The position numbers were made by a program, and so were the translations under genes. DNA of 64,000 nucleotides, from the NCBI RefSeq assembly GCF_900128985.1, contig NZ_FQUC01000010.1, positions 106,383 through 170,382 on the forward strand, read 5' to 3'. Source of the stretch: Indolivaga macrotermitis (lineage in GTDB: Bacteria; Bacteroidota; Bacteroidia; Bacteroidales; Dysgonomonadaceae). Shown here in pieces: positions 30,186 through 38,082 of this stretch (position 1 is its first letter; the number at the start of each line of letters is the position of its first letter). Below the pieces are notes generated by a model. It did not search any database. It worked only from the letters and a program-made list of their open reading frames with translations, and was not told the origin of the DNA.

Positions 30186-30223
30186 ATTATAAGCTGATAA
30201 TAATTCTATTATCAGCTTATAAT
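30186..30223 (+). terminator. Terminator after the iron-uptake operon
   Basis: Perfect 17-bp stem (30186-30202 and 30207-30223) with a 4-nt loop, A/T rich with a GCTGA core, 88 bp after the PepSY gene. T-runs are weak, but the stem is the longest in this part of the window. Confidence 0.6.
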
Positions 30224-30317
30224 ACAACATAATCTATTATTACTAATTAAGATAAAACCATTACTCTGGTCTGCAGGGCGTGTATTGTTTTGCCCGGCGC
30301 AACTACTGATCTGTTTC

Positions 30318-30419
30318 CTAGTTGGAATATCCAGTTATTCTTGCCATAATAGCATATTTACCATTCTTTTTAGGCTGATTCTTTCTCACATAGAAAAGTG
30401 TCCTGAATGTTGACTTCAT
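30318..30419 (-). pseudogene. Remnant of a Bacteroidetes tyrosine integrase N-terminus
   Basis: A 33-codon frame from ATG at 30419 reads MKSTFRTLFYVRKNQPKKNG and continues KYAIMARIT before diverging (GYSN) and stopping. This is the classic start of the Arm-DNA-binding domain of Bacteroidetes integrases (MKSTFxxLFYxxxxxPKKNGxxPIMxRIT), cut off where the next strand should begin. It lies 275 bp outside attL of the resident element, in the opposite direction to the intact integrase. I read it as the scar of an earlier integrated element beside the same tRNA. Confidence 0.65.
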
Positions 30420-30628
30420 AATTCTTCAAATTTTAATTACAAATTTTTGTTTTTTCGTTTTGAAGAATGACAGCCAATTACGGCAATAGATAGTAAATGA
30501 GATGTTTACAACGAAATCCATTACTAAAAATAGCTTCCCAAAATAGTAATGTTTTAGTAACGGTTTTTGACTTTAGATTGGCTTTTTCAGGTCTAAAAGA
30601 TGACCTAAGAGAAGTTTATAGAAACTAA

Positions 30629-30663
30629 AAAAGCCCTCTAAACTAAATATTTAGAAGGCTTTT
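30629..30663 (-). terminator. Ancestral tRNA-Met terminator, now separated from its gene
   Basis: 14-bp stem (30629-30642 and 30650-30663, 7-nt loop). Its only mismatch, C/A on the plus strand, becomes G-U in a minus-strand RNA, and T-rich sequence follows on the minus strand. It sits 32 bp beyond the 3' tRNA fragment at attL, where the terminator of the intact minus-strand tRNA would have been before insertion. Confidence 0.6.
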
Positions 30664-30695
30664 CTTAATTTTGGCCGATGTTGACTTCGGCTTTT

Positions 30696-30739
30696 GTGGT
30701 CCCACCTGGGCTTGAACCAGGGACCCCCTGATTATGAGT
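30696..30739. repeat. attL (44-bp tRNA-Met 3' duplication)
   Basis: Identical over 44 bp to 46562-46605. It contains the 3' half of the tRNA from the anticodon loop to the discriminator base. Beyond 30739 the sequence no longer matches the tRNA, so this copy is a fragment and not a functional tRNA gene. Confidence 0.9.
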
Positions 30740-30788
30740 TTGATTTTACAAATTTCATCTATTTACAACATTAATCATAAAAAATTAA

Positions 30789-30820
30789 TTTTCAAACAAT
30801 TATCTTATTTCGTATCTTTG
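30789..30820 (+). promoter_or_regulatory. Integrase promoter
   Basis: Perfect -7 box TATCTTTG (30813-30820) preceded by TTTT (30789-30792) with a 20-bp spacer. The predicted start near 30827 leaves a leader of about 64 nt that contains the left 24-bp repeat. Confidence 0.5.
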
Positions 30821-30853
30821 TAATGTATCAACTTTTGACAGGTTTTTACGCAT

Positions 30854-30877
30854 TTTGTTATTCGTTTTGTTTCCACC
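30854..30877 (+). repeat. 24-bp direct repeat, left copy (candidate integrase arm site)
   Basis: Perfect 24-bp match, same orientation, to 46486-46509. It lies 114 bp inside attL; the other copy is 52 bp inside attR. Position near both ends of the element suggests an arm-type site for the integrase or its accessory protein. Confidence 0.6.
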
Positions 30878-30890
30878 AATATAATTTAAA

Positions 30891-32192
30891 ATGAAACATT
30901 CAGTAAACGTAGCTATTGCTTTAGATACAAAGAAAGCTATAACAGATAAGACAAAGAAACAGATAGGTAGAGAGGATGTCGAAGAAAATCTTTATCCATT
31001 AAAAATACGTGTAACATATTCACGTCAACCACGATATTTCTCATTAGATAAGCCTTATTATTTAACCAAAGAAGAGTTTGAAGGATTATTCACAAGTCGC
31101 AAGGCTGAATTACTAACCATTCGTAGGGATGCAGAAAAGAAGTTTGCAGAAGCAAATCGAATAGCAGATGAAATAAGGGATTTTTTCTCTTTTGATGAAT
31201 TTTCTCGGATATACAATTCAAAAACAAAATCGGTTAAAGATGTTTATTCGGTCTATGAAGAATATATACAAAATCTTAAAGATAATAAGCAACATGGAAC
31301 TGTTGATGCATATACATGTGCATTAAATCATTTAAGAAGGTACAAGTCTAAATTATATTTTAGGGATATTACCCCTGAGTTTCTGAAAAAATATGCAAAA
31401 TCGGCATTCAATGAAGGAAGTGCAACTATTGGTATTTATTTGCGTCCATTACGAGCTGTCTATAACTATGCCATTGATGTAAAAAAGATTGCAAGAAGAG
31501 ATGATTTTCCATTTGGAAGGAATAAATATGTTATTCCTAAGTATACACCCCGTGATATGCTGCTTTCATGGGACGATTTCAAGAAAATATATGAATATCA
31601 TCAATCCAACGTAGATAATAAGGTAACAAAAGAGATTTTGGCTATTGACTTGTTTTTATTTAGTTATTTTTGTCAAGGCATGAATTTCTCTGATATTATG
31701 GATTTAAAATATAACAACATATTGATTGATGATATAGGAGATAAGTACATATATTTCAATCGTAATAAAACAAAAAATACTGTAAGAAATATTGAATATA
31801 CTTACGTTTTCATTAATCCATTGTTAGAAGTTATTCTTGATAAACATGGAAATTTATCAAAGGACAAAAGTAATTATCTTTTCCCTTTCTATGAATTAAT
31901 CAGTGGAGAAGAAAGGTTTTATAAAATAAAGGAAGAACTTGGGAGAATAAGGAAGGCTCTCAAACGTGTTGCAAAGAAACTAAATATTGATAATATATCA
32001 TTTTATTGGTCTCGTCATACATGGGCTACCCACGCCCGACAAGAAGGTTATGGTTACGATGATATTCGAGATATGATGGCACAAAGAACAACAACTGTTA
32101 CACAAGGGTATGTTCATAGAAATGAAAAATTCCCCGTGTTTAAAGATGCGAGTAATAAACTGTTAACTAATCTAATAGGTGAAAATGAATAA
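30891..32192 (+). CDS. Tyrosine recombinase / integrase of the element
   Basis: 433 residues: an N-terminal arm-binding region (about 1-110), a core-binding SAM-like domain (about 112-200; SVYEEYIQNLKDNKQHGTVDAYTCALNHLRRY), and a C-terminal catalytic domain (about 225-415). Catalytic-site reading: the first arginine position is Gln262 in CQGMNFSD, HxxR is YxxR with R375 in FYWSRHTWAT, the late H/W position is Gln398, and the nucleophile is Y407 in TQGYVHR. Loss of the first Arg also occurs in CTnDOT-type integrases. It lies next to attL and probably drives integration into tRNA-Met. Its 3' end overlaps the next gene by 14 bp. Confidence 0.92.
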   Translation: MKHSVNVAIALDTKKAITDKTKKQIGREDVEENLYPLKIRVTYSRQPRYFSLDKPYYLTKEEFEGLFTSRKAELLTIRRDAEKKFAEANRIADEIRDFFSFDEFSRIYNSKTKSVKDVYSVYEEYIQNLKDNKQHGTVDAYTCALNHLRRYKSKLYFRDITPEFLKKYAKSAFNEGSATIGIYLRPLRAVYNYAIDVKKIARRDDFPFGRNKYVIPKYTPRDMLLSWDDFKKIYEYHQSNVDNKVTKEILAIDLFLFSYFCQGMNFSDIMDLKYNNILIDDIGDKYIYFNRNKTKNTVRNIEYTYVFINPLLEVILDKHGNLSKDKSNYLFPFYELISGEERFYKIKEELGRIRKALKRVAKKLNIDNISFYWSRHTWATHARQEGYGYDDIRDMMAQRTTTVTQGYVHRNEKFPVFKDASNKLLTNLIGENE

Positions 32193-32799
32193 AAACAAAT
32201 TATGGAATTGCTGTGTTGGTGCAGAAAGTAACATTGAAATTTCATCAATTTTCAATAATTACATTAATGAGCTATTGCAAAAGTATTCTCATAATATCAT
32301 ATATGTAAAAACCGAACTTCAAGACTGTATTTATATTATAGATGATTATATTAAAGGCTTTGAGAGTTATATTATGGAAGAAGAGGCTAAATTGAAAGAA
32401 CCAAAAGTCTCATCTATTGATACCAATATGTCTATGATGGTAATTAATACTTCAAAAGAGAAAATCCCATTATTCAGATTTCTAAAGAACTATGTGGAAA
32501 ATAAAATATCTGAGATGCAATTAACTCCATCTACTGTTATTGCATCAACAGTCCAAACGAAAAAAGAGGATAATTCAATAGAAATCAATCAAATTATTCA
32601 AGATTATATTGACAGTAAGTTCAAATTTGACCCCAATAAAAAGGTATATTCTCGAGAGGAGGCTTGTGAGTATCTTCAAATTACTGACCGAAAGTTAACT
32701 ACTCTTCTTGAAGGAAAAATCAAGCCTATATCTACTGCGGTCAAACCCTATACTTTCAATATTGAAGAGTTGGAACGTTACCGAAAAGAAGAAATGTAA
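32179..32799 (+). CDS. HTH_17-like accessory (excisionase-type) protein
   Basis: 206 residues. The C-terminal 60 residues (KKVYSREEACEYLQITDRKLTTLLEGK ... FNIEELERYRKEEM) match the MerR-like helix-turn-helix fold of excisionases and similar element proteins. The first 140 residues are helical and of no known family. It overlaps the integrase by 14 bp (the ATG lies inside the integrase), so the two are coexpressed. A directional factor binding the arm sites is likely. The N-terminus is larger than in a normal Xis. Confidence 0.75.
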   Translation: MKMNKNKLWNCCVGAESNIEISSIFNNYINELLQKYSHNIIYVKTELQDCIYIIDDYIKGFESYIMEEEAKLKEPKVSSIDTNMSMMVINTSKEKIPLFRFLKNYVENKISEMQLTPSTVIASTVQTKKEDNSIEINQIIQDYIDSKFKFDPNKKVYSREEACEYLQITDRKLTTLLEGKIKPISTAVKPYTFNIEELERYRKEEM

Positions 32800-32968
32800 T
32801 TATTCACCCCTTTGGACGCAGGCAAGCGGTATCCATCCAAGTAAACTCTATTAAACTATGGGGTGCTTTTGAACTTGGATTACACCCTGTTTATCGACAC
32901 ACAAATATTTTCCAAAATAGAAAAGCAGTTGTATTTGAACTATATTAAGCTTATTTGAGCTATTGTTC

Positions 32969-34612
32969 TTAGTTGTATCGGTCAATAGAAAAGGTCGGAA
33001 ATAAGCTGTAATTGTTGTAGACATCTCTCATTATGGATTCTATTCCATCAATCTTACAATTCTCGTTACTCGGGGTATTAAGGATGAGTACCGCATCGTG
33101 GATATTAATAGCGTCATATTCCGTTTGCTTATATATTCTTTCCAAAATTTGGTGAAATAGCTCACTCTCTATCTTCATAATAAGATGGCTTAACTTTGTT
33201 TCTTCTCCTTTCGGTTTTAATTTATTAATTACTTTATATACATTCGGATAGATAGACTTAAAGACGCTACCATATTCTTTGTAAGTGATTGTTCGGGTCT
33301 TGGAATAGAAAACCTCCGCAAACATTTGAGCTTTCAATTCCCCTCTATCATCAGCTTTCAATCCCTTAGCATCGCAAGCATCCAATAATTCCTCCCACAT
33401 CTGACCTTGCGAAGTCTTGCAGATGTATTTTCTAACATCGAGTGGAATATTTTTAGTGTCATCCAACGACTCTTCTATATTATTGTATATTAAATCATTA
33501 TGAATATTCTCCGAAACATAATGGGTATATGGTTTACTATTAGAAATAAGTATAGTATTTATATTGATATGTTTAATTTCTTTATTTACAATATTATTAA
33601 ATAATTCATTATCAATATAATAAATTAGTAATAGTTTATTTAGTAATAATGGATGTGAATTCTTAATATCAATAGAGAATTTTATATTTAGATATTCTTT
33701 CAAATCTTTTGGTGTATTTGTGAGAATATGGTATATACGATTGTCATTATCAATTTCAGATATTTTGAAAGTACCGTTTTCTTGAATGATATATTTTGTA
33801 AATATATTCTTGTAATATTCCTTTTGCATAGGTTTATTATCCTCATATATTTTTCCTGTTAATATAAAATCTTTACATTCATCTATTCGGGTCATTTTAA
33901 GCTTTGATAAACAATTATCATACCTTTCAACTATGAACTTATCTCTATCTGCCAATCGTTGAAATTTGGCTTTCTTATGGGCTTCAATCTTGTTAGTAAC
34001 TTTGTCAATATATCTTTTGACTTGTACATGGGAAGATGGCTTCACTTTTATAGAACGAGCATAGTCATTTTGTAGACGATAGGCACTTGATTTCTTTCCA
34101 ATGACATAACCGCCAATAGTATATATTAATCCGATTCTATTCAATGTATAAAGAGCTAAATTGTACTCATCACCGATAATATTCTTCAATAATTCTGCAT
34201 TGATATTAGTCTGTCCATTCTCGTTGTTAGTGCATCGGGAACAGAATAAATGTATCAGATAAGTAAATTTGTGATGTAATTTTAGCTCATGCTGCTTTCC
34301 TATTGGTTTTCGGTTAAGTTTTCTCTCAATGTTTATTACCTTAACATCATCAGAGAAGTTTTTTGCTGCTAGGTTCATCTTTTCTTCAATTTCTTTCCAT
34401 GTCAAAGATTGGGGAACAACATGGCTAACATTATTAGCTTCTGCTCGTTTAGAATTATATTGCTCATAGAAATCTCTTTCATCTTGTGTTAGTACACTAT
34501 ATTCTTTATGTTTCTTTATTATGTAGTTAATATCAAGCCCATCTATATAGTATTGCAAGAATTCTCCTCTTTTCAATTTGATTTTTTCGGGGTTGAAAGT
34601 TTCTTTTTCCAT
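32969..34612 (-). CDS. Predicted TV-Pol-type polymerase (family A DNA polymerase relative)
   Basis: 547 residues. The C-terminal half shows the three motifs of superfamily A polymerases: motif A, D315 in SIDIKNSHPLLL; motif B, R423-x3-K427-x3-F431-x3-F435-Y436, with the O-helix spacing; motif C, H505-D506 in AINIHDAVLI, preceded by an amphipathic helix (LIMKIESELFHQIL). The N-terminal 200 residues look like winged-helix or DNA-binding parts and include a Cys pair (C124, C127). This arrangement fits the TV-Pol (transposon/viral polymerase) family predicted as primase-polymerases of mobile elements and virophages. It would be the replication protein of the island. Divergent from the NUMOD3-like gene. 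Confidence 0.65.
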   Translation of the reverse strand: MEKETFNPEKIKLKRGEFLQYYIDGLDINYIIKKHKEYSVLTQDERDFYEQYNSKRAEANNVSHVVPQSLTWKEIEEKMNLAAKNFSDDVKVINIERKLNRKPIGKQHELKLHHKFTYLIHLFCSRCTNNENGQTNINAELLKNIIGDEYNLALYTLNRIGLIYTIGGYVIGKKSSAYRLQNDYARSIKVKPSSHVQVKRYIDKVTNKIEAHKKAKFQRLADRDKFIVERYDNCLSKLKMTRIDECKDFILTGKIYEDNKPMQKEYYKNIFTKYIIQENGTFKISEIDNDNRIYHILTNTPKDLKEYLNIKFSIDIKNSHPLLLNKLLLIYYIDNELFNNIVNKEIKHININTILISNSKPYTHYVSENIHNDLIYNNIEESLDDTKNIPLDVRKYICKTSQGQMWEELLDACDAKGLKADDRGELKAQMFAEVFYSKTRTITYKEYGSVFKSIYPNVYKVINKLKPKGEETKLSHLIMKIESELFHQILERIYKQTEYDAINIHDAVLILNTPSNENCKIDGIESIMRDVYNNYSLFPTFSIDRYN

Positions 34613-34666
34613 TTTATCAGATATTTATATATAAATATAGTTCAATAAAGAAAAAAGTCAAGAATA

Positions 34667-34876
34667 ATGAAAATAATAATTACAGATGATATGGCACGAA
34701 TATTTAGAGAAGCGAGCGAATTAACTAAGACAAGAATGTCGGTAAAGAAGCAAGGAATTAATAATCCAAACTATGGACGGGAACGAAGTGAGGAGACAAA
34801 AATGAAAATCAGCACCAAAATGAAGCAATATTGGCAAGGGATTCCAAATAAACCTGTTGATAATGGTGATAAATGA
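34667..34876 (+). CDS. Small protein with NUMOD3-like DNA-binding motif
   Basis: 69 residues. The centre reads GINNPNYGRERSEETKMKIS, which follows the NUMOD3 pattern (G-x-x-NP-x-[YF]-GxxxSEET-x-x-KIS) found next to GIY-YIG and HNH homing endonucleases. No nuclease domain is attached. Its first half has similar basic helices. Divergent from the polymerase gene, 54 bp away. It could be a DNA-binding accessory of the element or the remnant of a homing endonuclease. The frame begins at a good ATG and ends cleanly. Confidence 0.55.
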   Translation: MKIIITDDMARIFREASELTKTRMSVKKQGINNPNYGRERSEETKMKISTKMKQYWQGIPNKPVDNGDK

Positions 34877-35042
34877 GTACCTTTTGACACCTACTACAAT
34901 TCGTTCTGATTTAAGCAGTTTCATTAATCGTAAATATAAACCGCATATTTTCAGCACGTTAAACACATTAAACAGTTGGTGTCTATATAAATAAGCGGTG
35001 TGTGAATTATCCAATGTTTATATTTAAAAATTTTCTAAAAAT

Positions 35043-35071
35043 ATAAGGGTTGCTGATATGGCAACCCTTAT
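35043..35071 (-). terminator. Terminator after the lipoprotein pair
   Basis: Perfect 11-bp stem (ATAAGGGTTGC at 35043-35053 with 35061-35071), 7-nt loop. The T-rich tract follows on the minus strand, downstream of the lipoprotein gene ending at 35153. The 277 bp between 34877 and 35152 hold nothing else I can support. Confidence 0.7.
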
Positions 35072-35152
35072 TCTACACAAATAGTAAAATAGTAAAAAAC
35101 TATTGATAACCATTTCTGATTATCACCATTCAAATTATTTAATATTTGTGTT

Positions 35153-36088
35153 TTATCGTTTTCTGTAATTTTTGGGCATCATTGATAATCTAATTTTACC
35201 TTGAGTGCTCGCATATACATCAGCTTCCTTAATTCTACCTTCTTCATTTCTTATTATATTATATATTGAAATTTTAAAATATCTTAAATTATCGTGACTA
35301 TCTTTCTTTTTCAATACAAGATAATCATTTTGTAGATGTTCTTTAACAACAAAGTGTATTCCTTTATTTATCCGTAAATATCGAACCTGATTAAATGATT
35401 GCATAATAACATCAGCAGGTGAAGTTGGAATACTATTATTCGGTACAAATTCTGATACTTCTGTTAGGAATGTAGGATTACCATCACCATCTAAACCTCT
35501 ATAATCAAAACTAAATGACACATAAAAACCATCACTATGTTTATATACGAATAAATTTTTATGCAACACATTTATTATATCTTCTACTGTTGGTTTACTT
35601 GATGCTACATTATTATCTTCAATAGTTCGTAAAGCTATAACTTCTTCATTTTCATCTTTAATATATACTTCACCGTTATCTGTTACTAATGTAGAACCTT
35701 TAATAGTAAATTTCACATTAATCTTATTAATATTTTCGGGGTCTACATTATCACCACTTTCTTCACCATTAAAATATAAAATACCATTTTCAATTTTATA
35801 TTTACCTATAAAAGAACAATCATCATAACAAGGTCTGTAATAACCATTTTCATCATCAAAAAATCCTAATTCATAGGTTATATTACCCATACCATCATTT
35901 CTATCAAAAGTATAAGTCCATATCCCAATAACATTATCTAATTTTTGTTCTACCATATTATTTACTAAAATAATACTATCACTTACTGATGATTCGGGTT
36001 CTTCTGTTGTATTGGCATCATTCTTTTTACTATTACAAGAAATGATTATTAAAGTTGTTATAAACAGTAAATATAATTTATATTTCAT
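35153..36088 (-). CDS. Island lipoprotein, unknown function
   Basis: 311 residues with a lipoprotein signal peptide (lipobox ISCNSK, cysteine near residue 18) and a short Thr/Glu/Ser tether. The body has three beta-rich parts: a domain with IGWTYTF-like strands (VIGIWTYTFDRNDGMGN), one with WYFNGEES-like strands, and a C-terminal domain ending in a basic tail (KNYRKR). I recognise no family. The next gene upstream, 36093-36404, is also a lipoprotein, 4 bp away, so the pair is an operon. Roles in surface exclusion or host interaction would be guesses. Confidence 0.7.
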   Translation of the reverse strand: MKYKLYLLFITTLIIISCNSKKNDANTTEEPESSVSDSIILVNNMVEQKLDNVIGIWTYTFDRNDGMGNITYELGFFDDENGYYRPCYDDCSFIGKYKIENGILYFNGEESGDNVDPENINKINVKFTIKGSTLVTDNGEVYIKDENEEVIALRTIEDNNVASSKPTVEDIINVLHKNLFVYKHSDGFYVSFSFDYRGLDGDGNPTFLTEVSEFVPNNSIPTSPADVIMQSFNQVRYLRINKGIHFVVKEHLQNDYLVLKKKDSHDNLRYFKISIYNIIRNEEGRIKEADVYASTQGKIRLSMMPKNYRKR

Positions 36089-36092
36089 AACC

Positions 36093-36404
36093 TTATCTGT
36101 CTACAATTTCCCAAGATATAATTCTCTTTCTTTGGTTTGCAACTGATACCTGCAAAATAGCTTCTTGCACATCTCCTGCATCTAAGTCGTATACACAACT
36201 GCTTGTCTTTTCGGTAGTCCCATCATCAAATTTTACTTTAACAATCGCATCTAATCTCGTTCTGAACCCTCCTGAAATATTTTTTATTTTACAACTTAGA
36301 CCTAATGTATGGTCTTGAATGTCATAAATTTGGGCATCGGGAGTACTTGGTCCACATGAAGCAAAGAAGAATACCAAACTAATTAATAAACATTTTGTAC
36401 GCAT
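36093..36404 (-). CDS. Small island lipoprotein, unknown function
   Basis: 103 residues: signal peptide with lipobox FASCGPS (Cys17), then a single beta-sandwich-like domain (AQIYDIQDHTLGLSCKIKNISGG ... DAIVKVKFDDGTTEKTSSCVYDLDAGDVQEAILQVSV). The pattern resembles a transthyretin- or FxLYD-type extracellular domain. It is cotranscribed with the 311-residue lipoprotein (4-bp gap). No function can be assigned. Confidence 0.7.
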   Translation of the reverse strand: MRTKCLLISLVFFFASCGPSTPDAQIYDIQDHTLGLSCKIKNISGGFRTRLDAIVKVKFDDGTTEKTSSCVYDLDAGDVQEAILQVSVANQRKRIISWEIVDR

Positions 36405-36500
36405 AATAAATATTTCTTAATACCTATTAGCTTCAAATAGGATATTATAAAAAAAGAGAATGTGAAGCTACTTAGCTGCCAATCAATCTTCCTTCAACGT

Positions 36501-36616
36501 ATCGCCAAACACGCACAATTACAGACTAAAAGACAAACTAAATAGCTCACATTCCCATATATGAAAATGTGAGTATTTAGCTGCTAATCCTTGTAATTGT
36601 GATGAAATTTGGCGAT
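36501..36616. repeat. Triple-nested inverted repeat, 116 bp, noncoding
   Basis: Three sets of arms share one centre: outer ATCGCCAAA/TTTGGCGAT (36501-36509, 36608-36616), middle CACAATTACA/TGTAATTGTG (36514-36523, 36592-36601), inner 16/15-nt arms (36538-36553, 36566-36580, one deletion). The 318-bp gap 36405-36722 has no ORF. Part of the inner arm is repeated directly at about 36459-36484. It could be a replication origin, a structured RNA, or the end of a small lost element; the polymerase gene in the same island makes an origin attractive. Confidence 0.6.
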
Positions 36617-36722
36617 TTCTGAAAGAAAAGGATTAAATTGAACTAATACATTCTTTAAAATTCTAATAAATAACTACATCATCAACGCTTTGAAATATAG
36701 TTGTTACAAAGTTATAATATTT

Positions 36723-37037
36723 TTATTTAGATTCTTTCTCTTGTAATGATTTTACTTGACTAAAAACTTGTTCCAATGTTGGAAAATTATCGACTATCCA
36801 AATATCTTCATTGATTTTGATTAACCCGAATATTTCAATACCCTCTTTCTTGGTCTCCCTGAACAGGTCTTTAACGCTTACATTTAGAGAATCAGCAACT
36901 TGCTTCAATCGCTCCAAAGTTGGATTCCCATTCAGGCTATTAGATAAGTTTACCCTGTTTATGCCTATCATATCAGCAAGGTCTTGCATAGTCTTTCCTT
37001 GTTGTTTTAGTATTTCTTTTATCCTGAGTTCTTCCAT
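36723..37037 (-). CDS. XRE-family helix-turn-helix repressor of the island
   Basis: 104 residues. The first 65 form a Cro/C1-type HTH (IKEILKQQGKTMQDLADMIG, then INRVNLSNSLNGNPTLERLKQVADSL); the C-terminal 35 residues (IEIFGLIKINEDIWIVDNFPTLEQVF) are a short unrecognised tail. It is divergent from the operon 37211-38767, with three related operator-like sites between them (37047-37170). By layout this is the maintenance repressor of the element. There is no LexA-like self-cleaving domain, so induction would need another signal. Confidence 0.88.
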   Translation of the reverse strand: MEELRIKEILKQQGKTMQDLADMIGINRVNLSNSLNGNPTLERLKQVADSLNVSVKDLFRETKKEGIEIFGLIKINEDIWIVDNFPTLEQVFSQVKSLQEKESK

Positions 37038-37046
37038 TTTATATTT

Positions 37047-37177
37047 TGTAATGGTTTATCATTCGCAAAAATACCTATCAAATCCATATACTACTACAAA
37101 AAAGTGTTAAAGTTTCACTAAACCGTTACATTTTTATTGTTTTTATTTCAAAATGTAATAGTATATCATTATATTTG
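37047..37177. promoter_or_regulatory. Divergent promoter region with three XRE operator-like sites
   Basis: Site 1 TGTAATGGTTTATCATT (37047-37063), site 3 TGTAATAGTATATCATT (37154-37170, 15 of 17 identical) and the inverted half-match TAAACCGTTACA (37119-37130, 11 of 12). The plus promoter has -7 TATATTTG (37170-37177) and TTTC at 37146-37149 with a 20-bp spacer, with site 3 lying in that spacer. The minus promoter has -7 TATTTTTG (37066-37073), next to site 1. This fits mutual control of repressor and operon. Confidence 0.6.
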
Positions 37178-37210
37178 CAGTGTAAATAATTAATAAAGCA
37201 TTATAAATAA

Positions 37211-37405
37211 ATGAAAGAAAAAGTTGGATTATATCATTTCTGTCATAAGCGTAATATGTGGAGTGTGTATCAATATACAACGGTTACGGAAACAGGTTCT
37301 ACTGCTCGCCATATTGAGGATTATGGATATTTTGAAGATGCAGTTAAAGCTGTATATAGATTAAACGGATGGGGACAACCTAAAAACATAACCAAGAAAT
37401 TTTAA
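37211..37405 (+). CDS. Small island protein (64 aa), first gene of the repressed operon
   Basis: 64 residues, basic and aromatic (VGLYHFCHKRNMWSVYQYTT ... YFEDAVKAVYRLNGWGQPK). No recognised domain, though it resembles small accessory proteins of Bacteroidetes phages and plasmids. It starts about 27 nt after the predicted transcript start and is followed by three more genes at short distances (19, 10 and 97 bp). That it is expressed under the XRE repressor is inferred from the promoter. Confidence 0.55.
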   Translation: MKEKVGLYHFCHKRNMWSVYQYTTVTETGSTARHIEDYGYFEDAVKAVYRLNGWGQPKNITKKF

Positions 37406-37424
37406 ACGAATAATATATCAAGAT

Positions 37425-37751
37425 ATGAAAACAAATATTAATCAACTTATGATATTGGACAGAGCAAAAACGATGGTACTTAAAGGATATAATCTTAATG
37501 ATTCTTTAACAACATCTTCAATGATAGAACTTTTGCAGCTAAAAATGATGAATGGAGTCACACATTTTTTATATAGAAAGAAAGATGGAACAATCAGGGA
37601 AGCATGGGGTACACTACTTGAAAAAGTTGTTGTCAATAATATCCATGGGTATGGAGTACCAAAAAGATACTATAATTGTCAAGCCTACTTTGACATTGAA
37701 AGCCAATCTTGGAAAAGTTTTAGGTATGAGAATTTAATAACAATCTTATAA
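37425..37751 (+). CDS. DUF2693-like SH3/Sm-like beta-barrel protein
   Basis: 108 residues. The core THFLYRKKDGTIREAWGTLLE followed by YYNCQAYFDIESQSWKSFRYENLI matches the SH3-like (DUF2693) small proteins found next to recombinases and on phages in Bacteroidetes: a strand with F-x-Y-x-KKDG, the REAxGT turn, and a closing W-x-S-F strand. The domain may bind nucleic acid. It is the second gene of the repressed operon. Function unknown. Confidence 0.65.
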   Translation: MKTNINQLMILDRAKTMVLKGYNLNDSLTTSSMIELLQLKMMNGVTHFLYRKKDGTIREAWGTLLEKVVVNNIHGYGVPKRYYNCQAYFDIESQSWKSFRYENLITIL

Positions 37752-37761
37752 TAAATTAGTT

Positions 37762-38082
37762 ATGAAAACAGCAAATTATTTACTGTCGATATTAAAATCT
37801 AATCTAAATATCTTTTGGTCATGGGGTAGTCATAAGTTTGTAGCTATTGAAAATGGTCTGCGTTTCAATGTGGACGGATTTATACATAAAGGTATCGTTG
37901 AAATAATATACAATGAAGGCTCAGACCTGTTTGATATAAAACTACTATCCAACAGGCTGAAAGAAGTAAAGTTTATCGAAGGCATTTATATTGACCAACT
38001 GATAGATGTAATTGATGATAATGTAGAATGTTGCAAAAATTATGAGCAGAGGGTAAGGGATAAATATTCACTTCCCTTATAA
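37762..38082 (+). CDS. Hypothetical island protein (106 aa)
   Basis: 106 residues, no signal peptide, alpha/beta. It opens with SILKSNLNIFWSWGSHKF and ends with a Cys-containing helix (VIDDNVECCKNYEQRVRDKY). The first two thirds (GLRFNVDGFIHKGIVEIIYNEGSDLFDIKLL) look like a small beta-sheet domain seen in Bacteroidetes mobile elements. No function can be given. It is the third gene of the repressed operon, 10 bp after the SH3-like gene. Confidence 0.6.
   Translation: MKTANYLLSILKSNLNIFWSWGSHKFVAIENGLRFNVDGFIHKGIVEIIYNEGSDLFDIKLLSNRLKEVKFIEGIYIDQLIDVIDDNVECCKNYEQRVRDKYSLPL

Noticed and set aside
30244..30330. Open minus-strand frame next to the integrase remnant (APGKTIHALQTRVMVLS)
   Set aside because: It has no start codon and only about 28 residues, and I cannot link it to a family or to the remnant's frame. 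It may be part of the same decayed element.
30696..30739. Second tRNA-Met gene at attL
   Set aside because: Only the 3' half matches; beyond 30739 the sequence does not continue into a tRNA 5' half, so it is an attachment-site fragment.
32800..32968. CACCCC/GGGGTG inverted segments between the accessory protein gene and the polymerase gene
   Set aside because: Arms are about 6 bp and far apart; no T-run or promoter supports a function.
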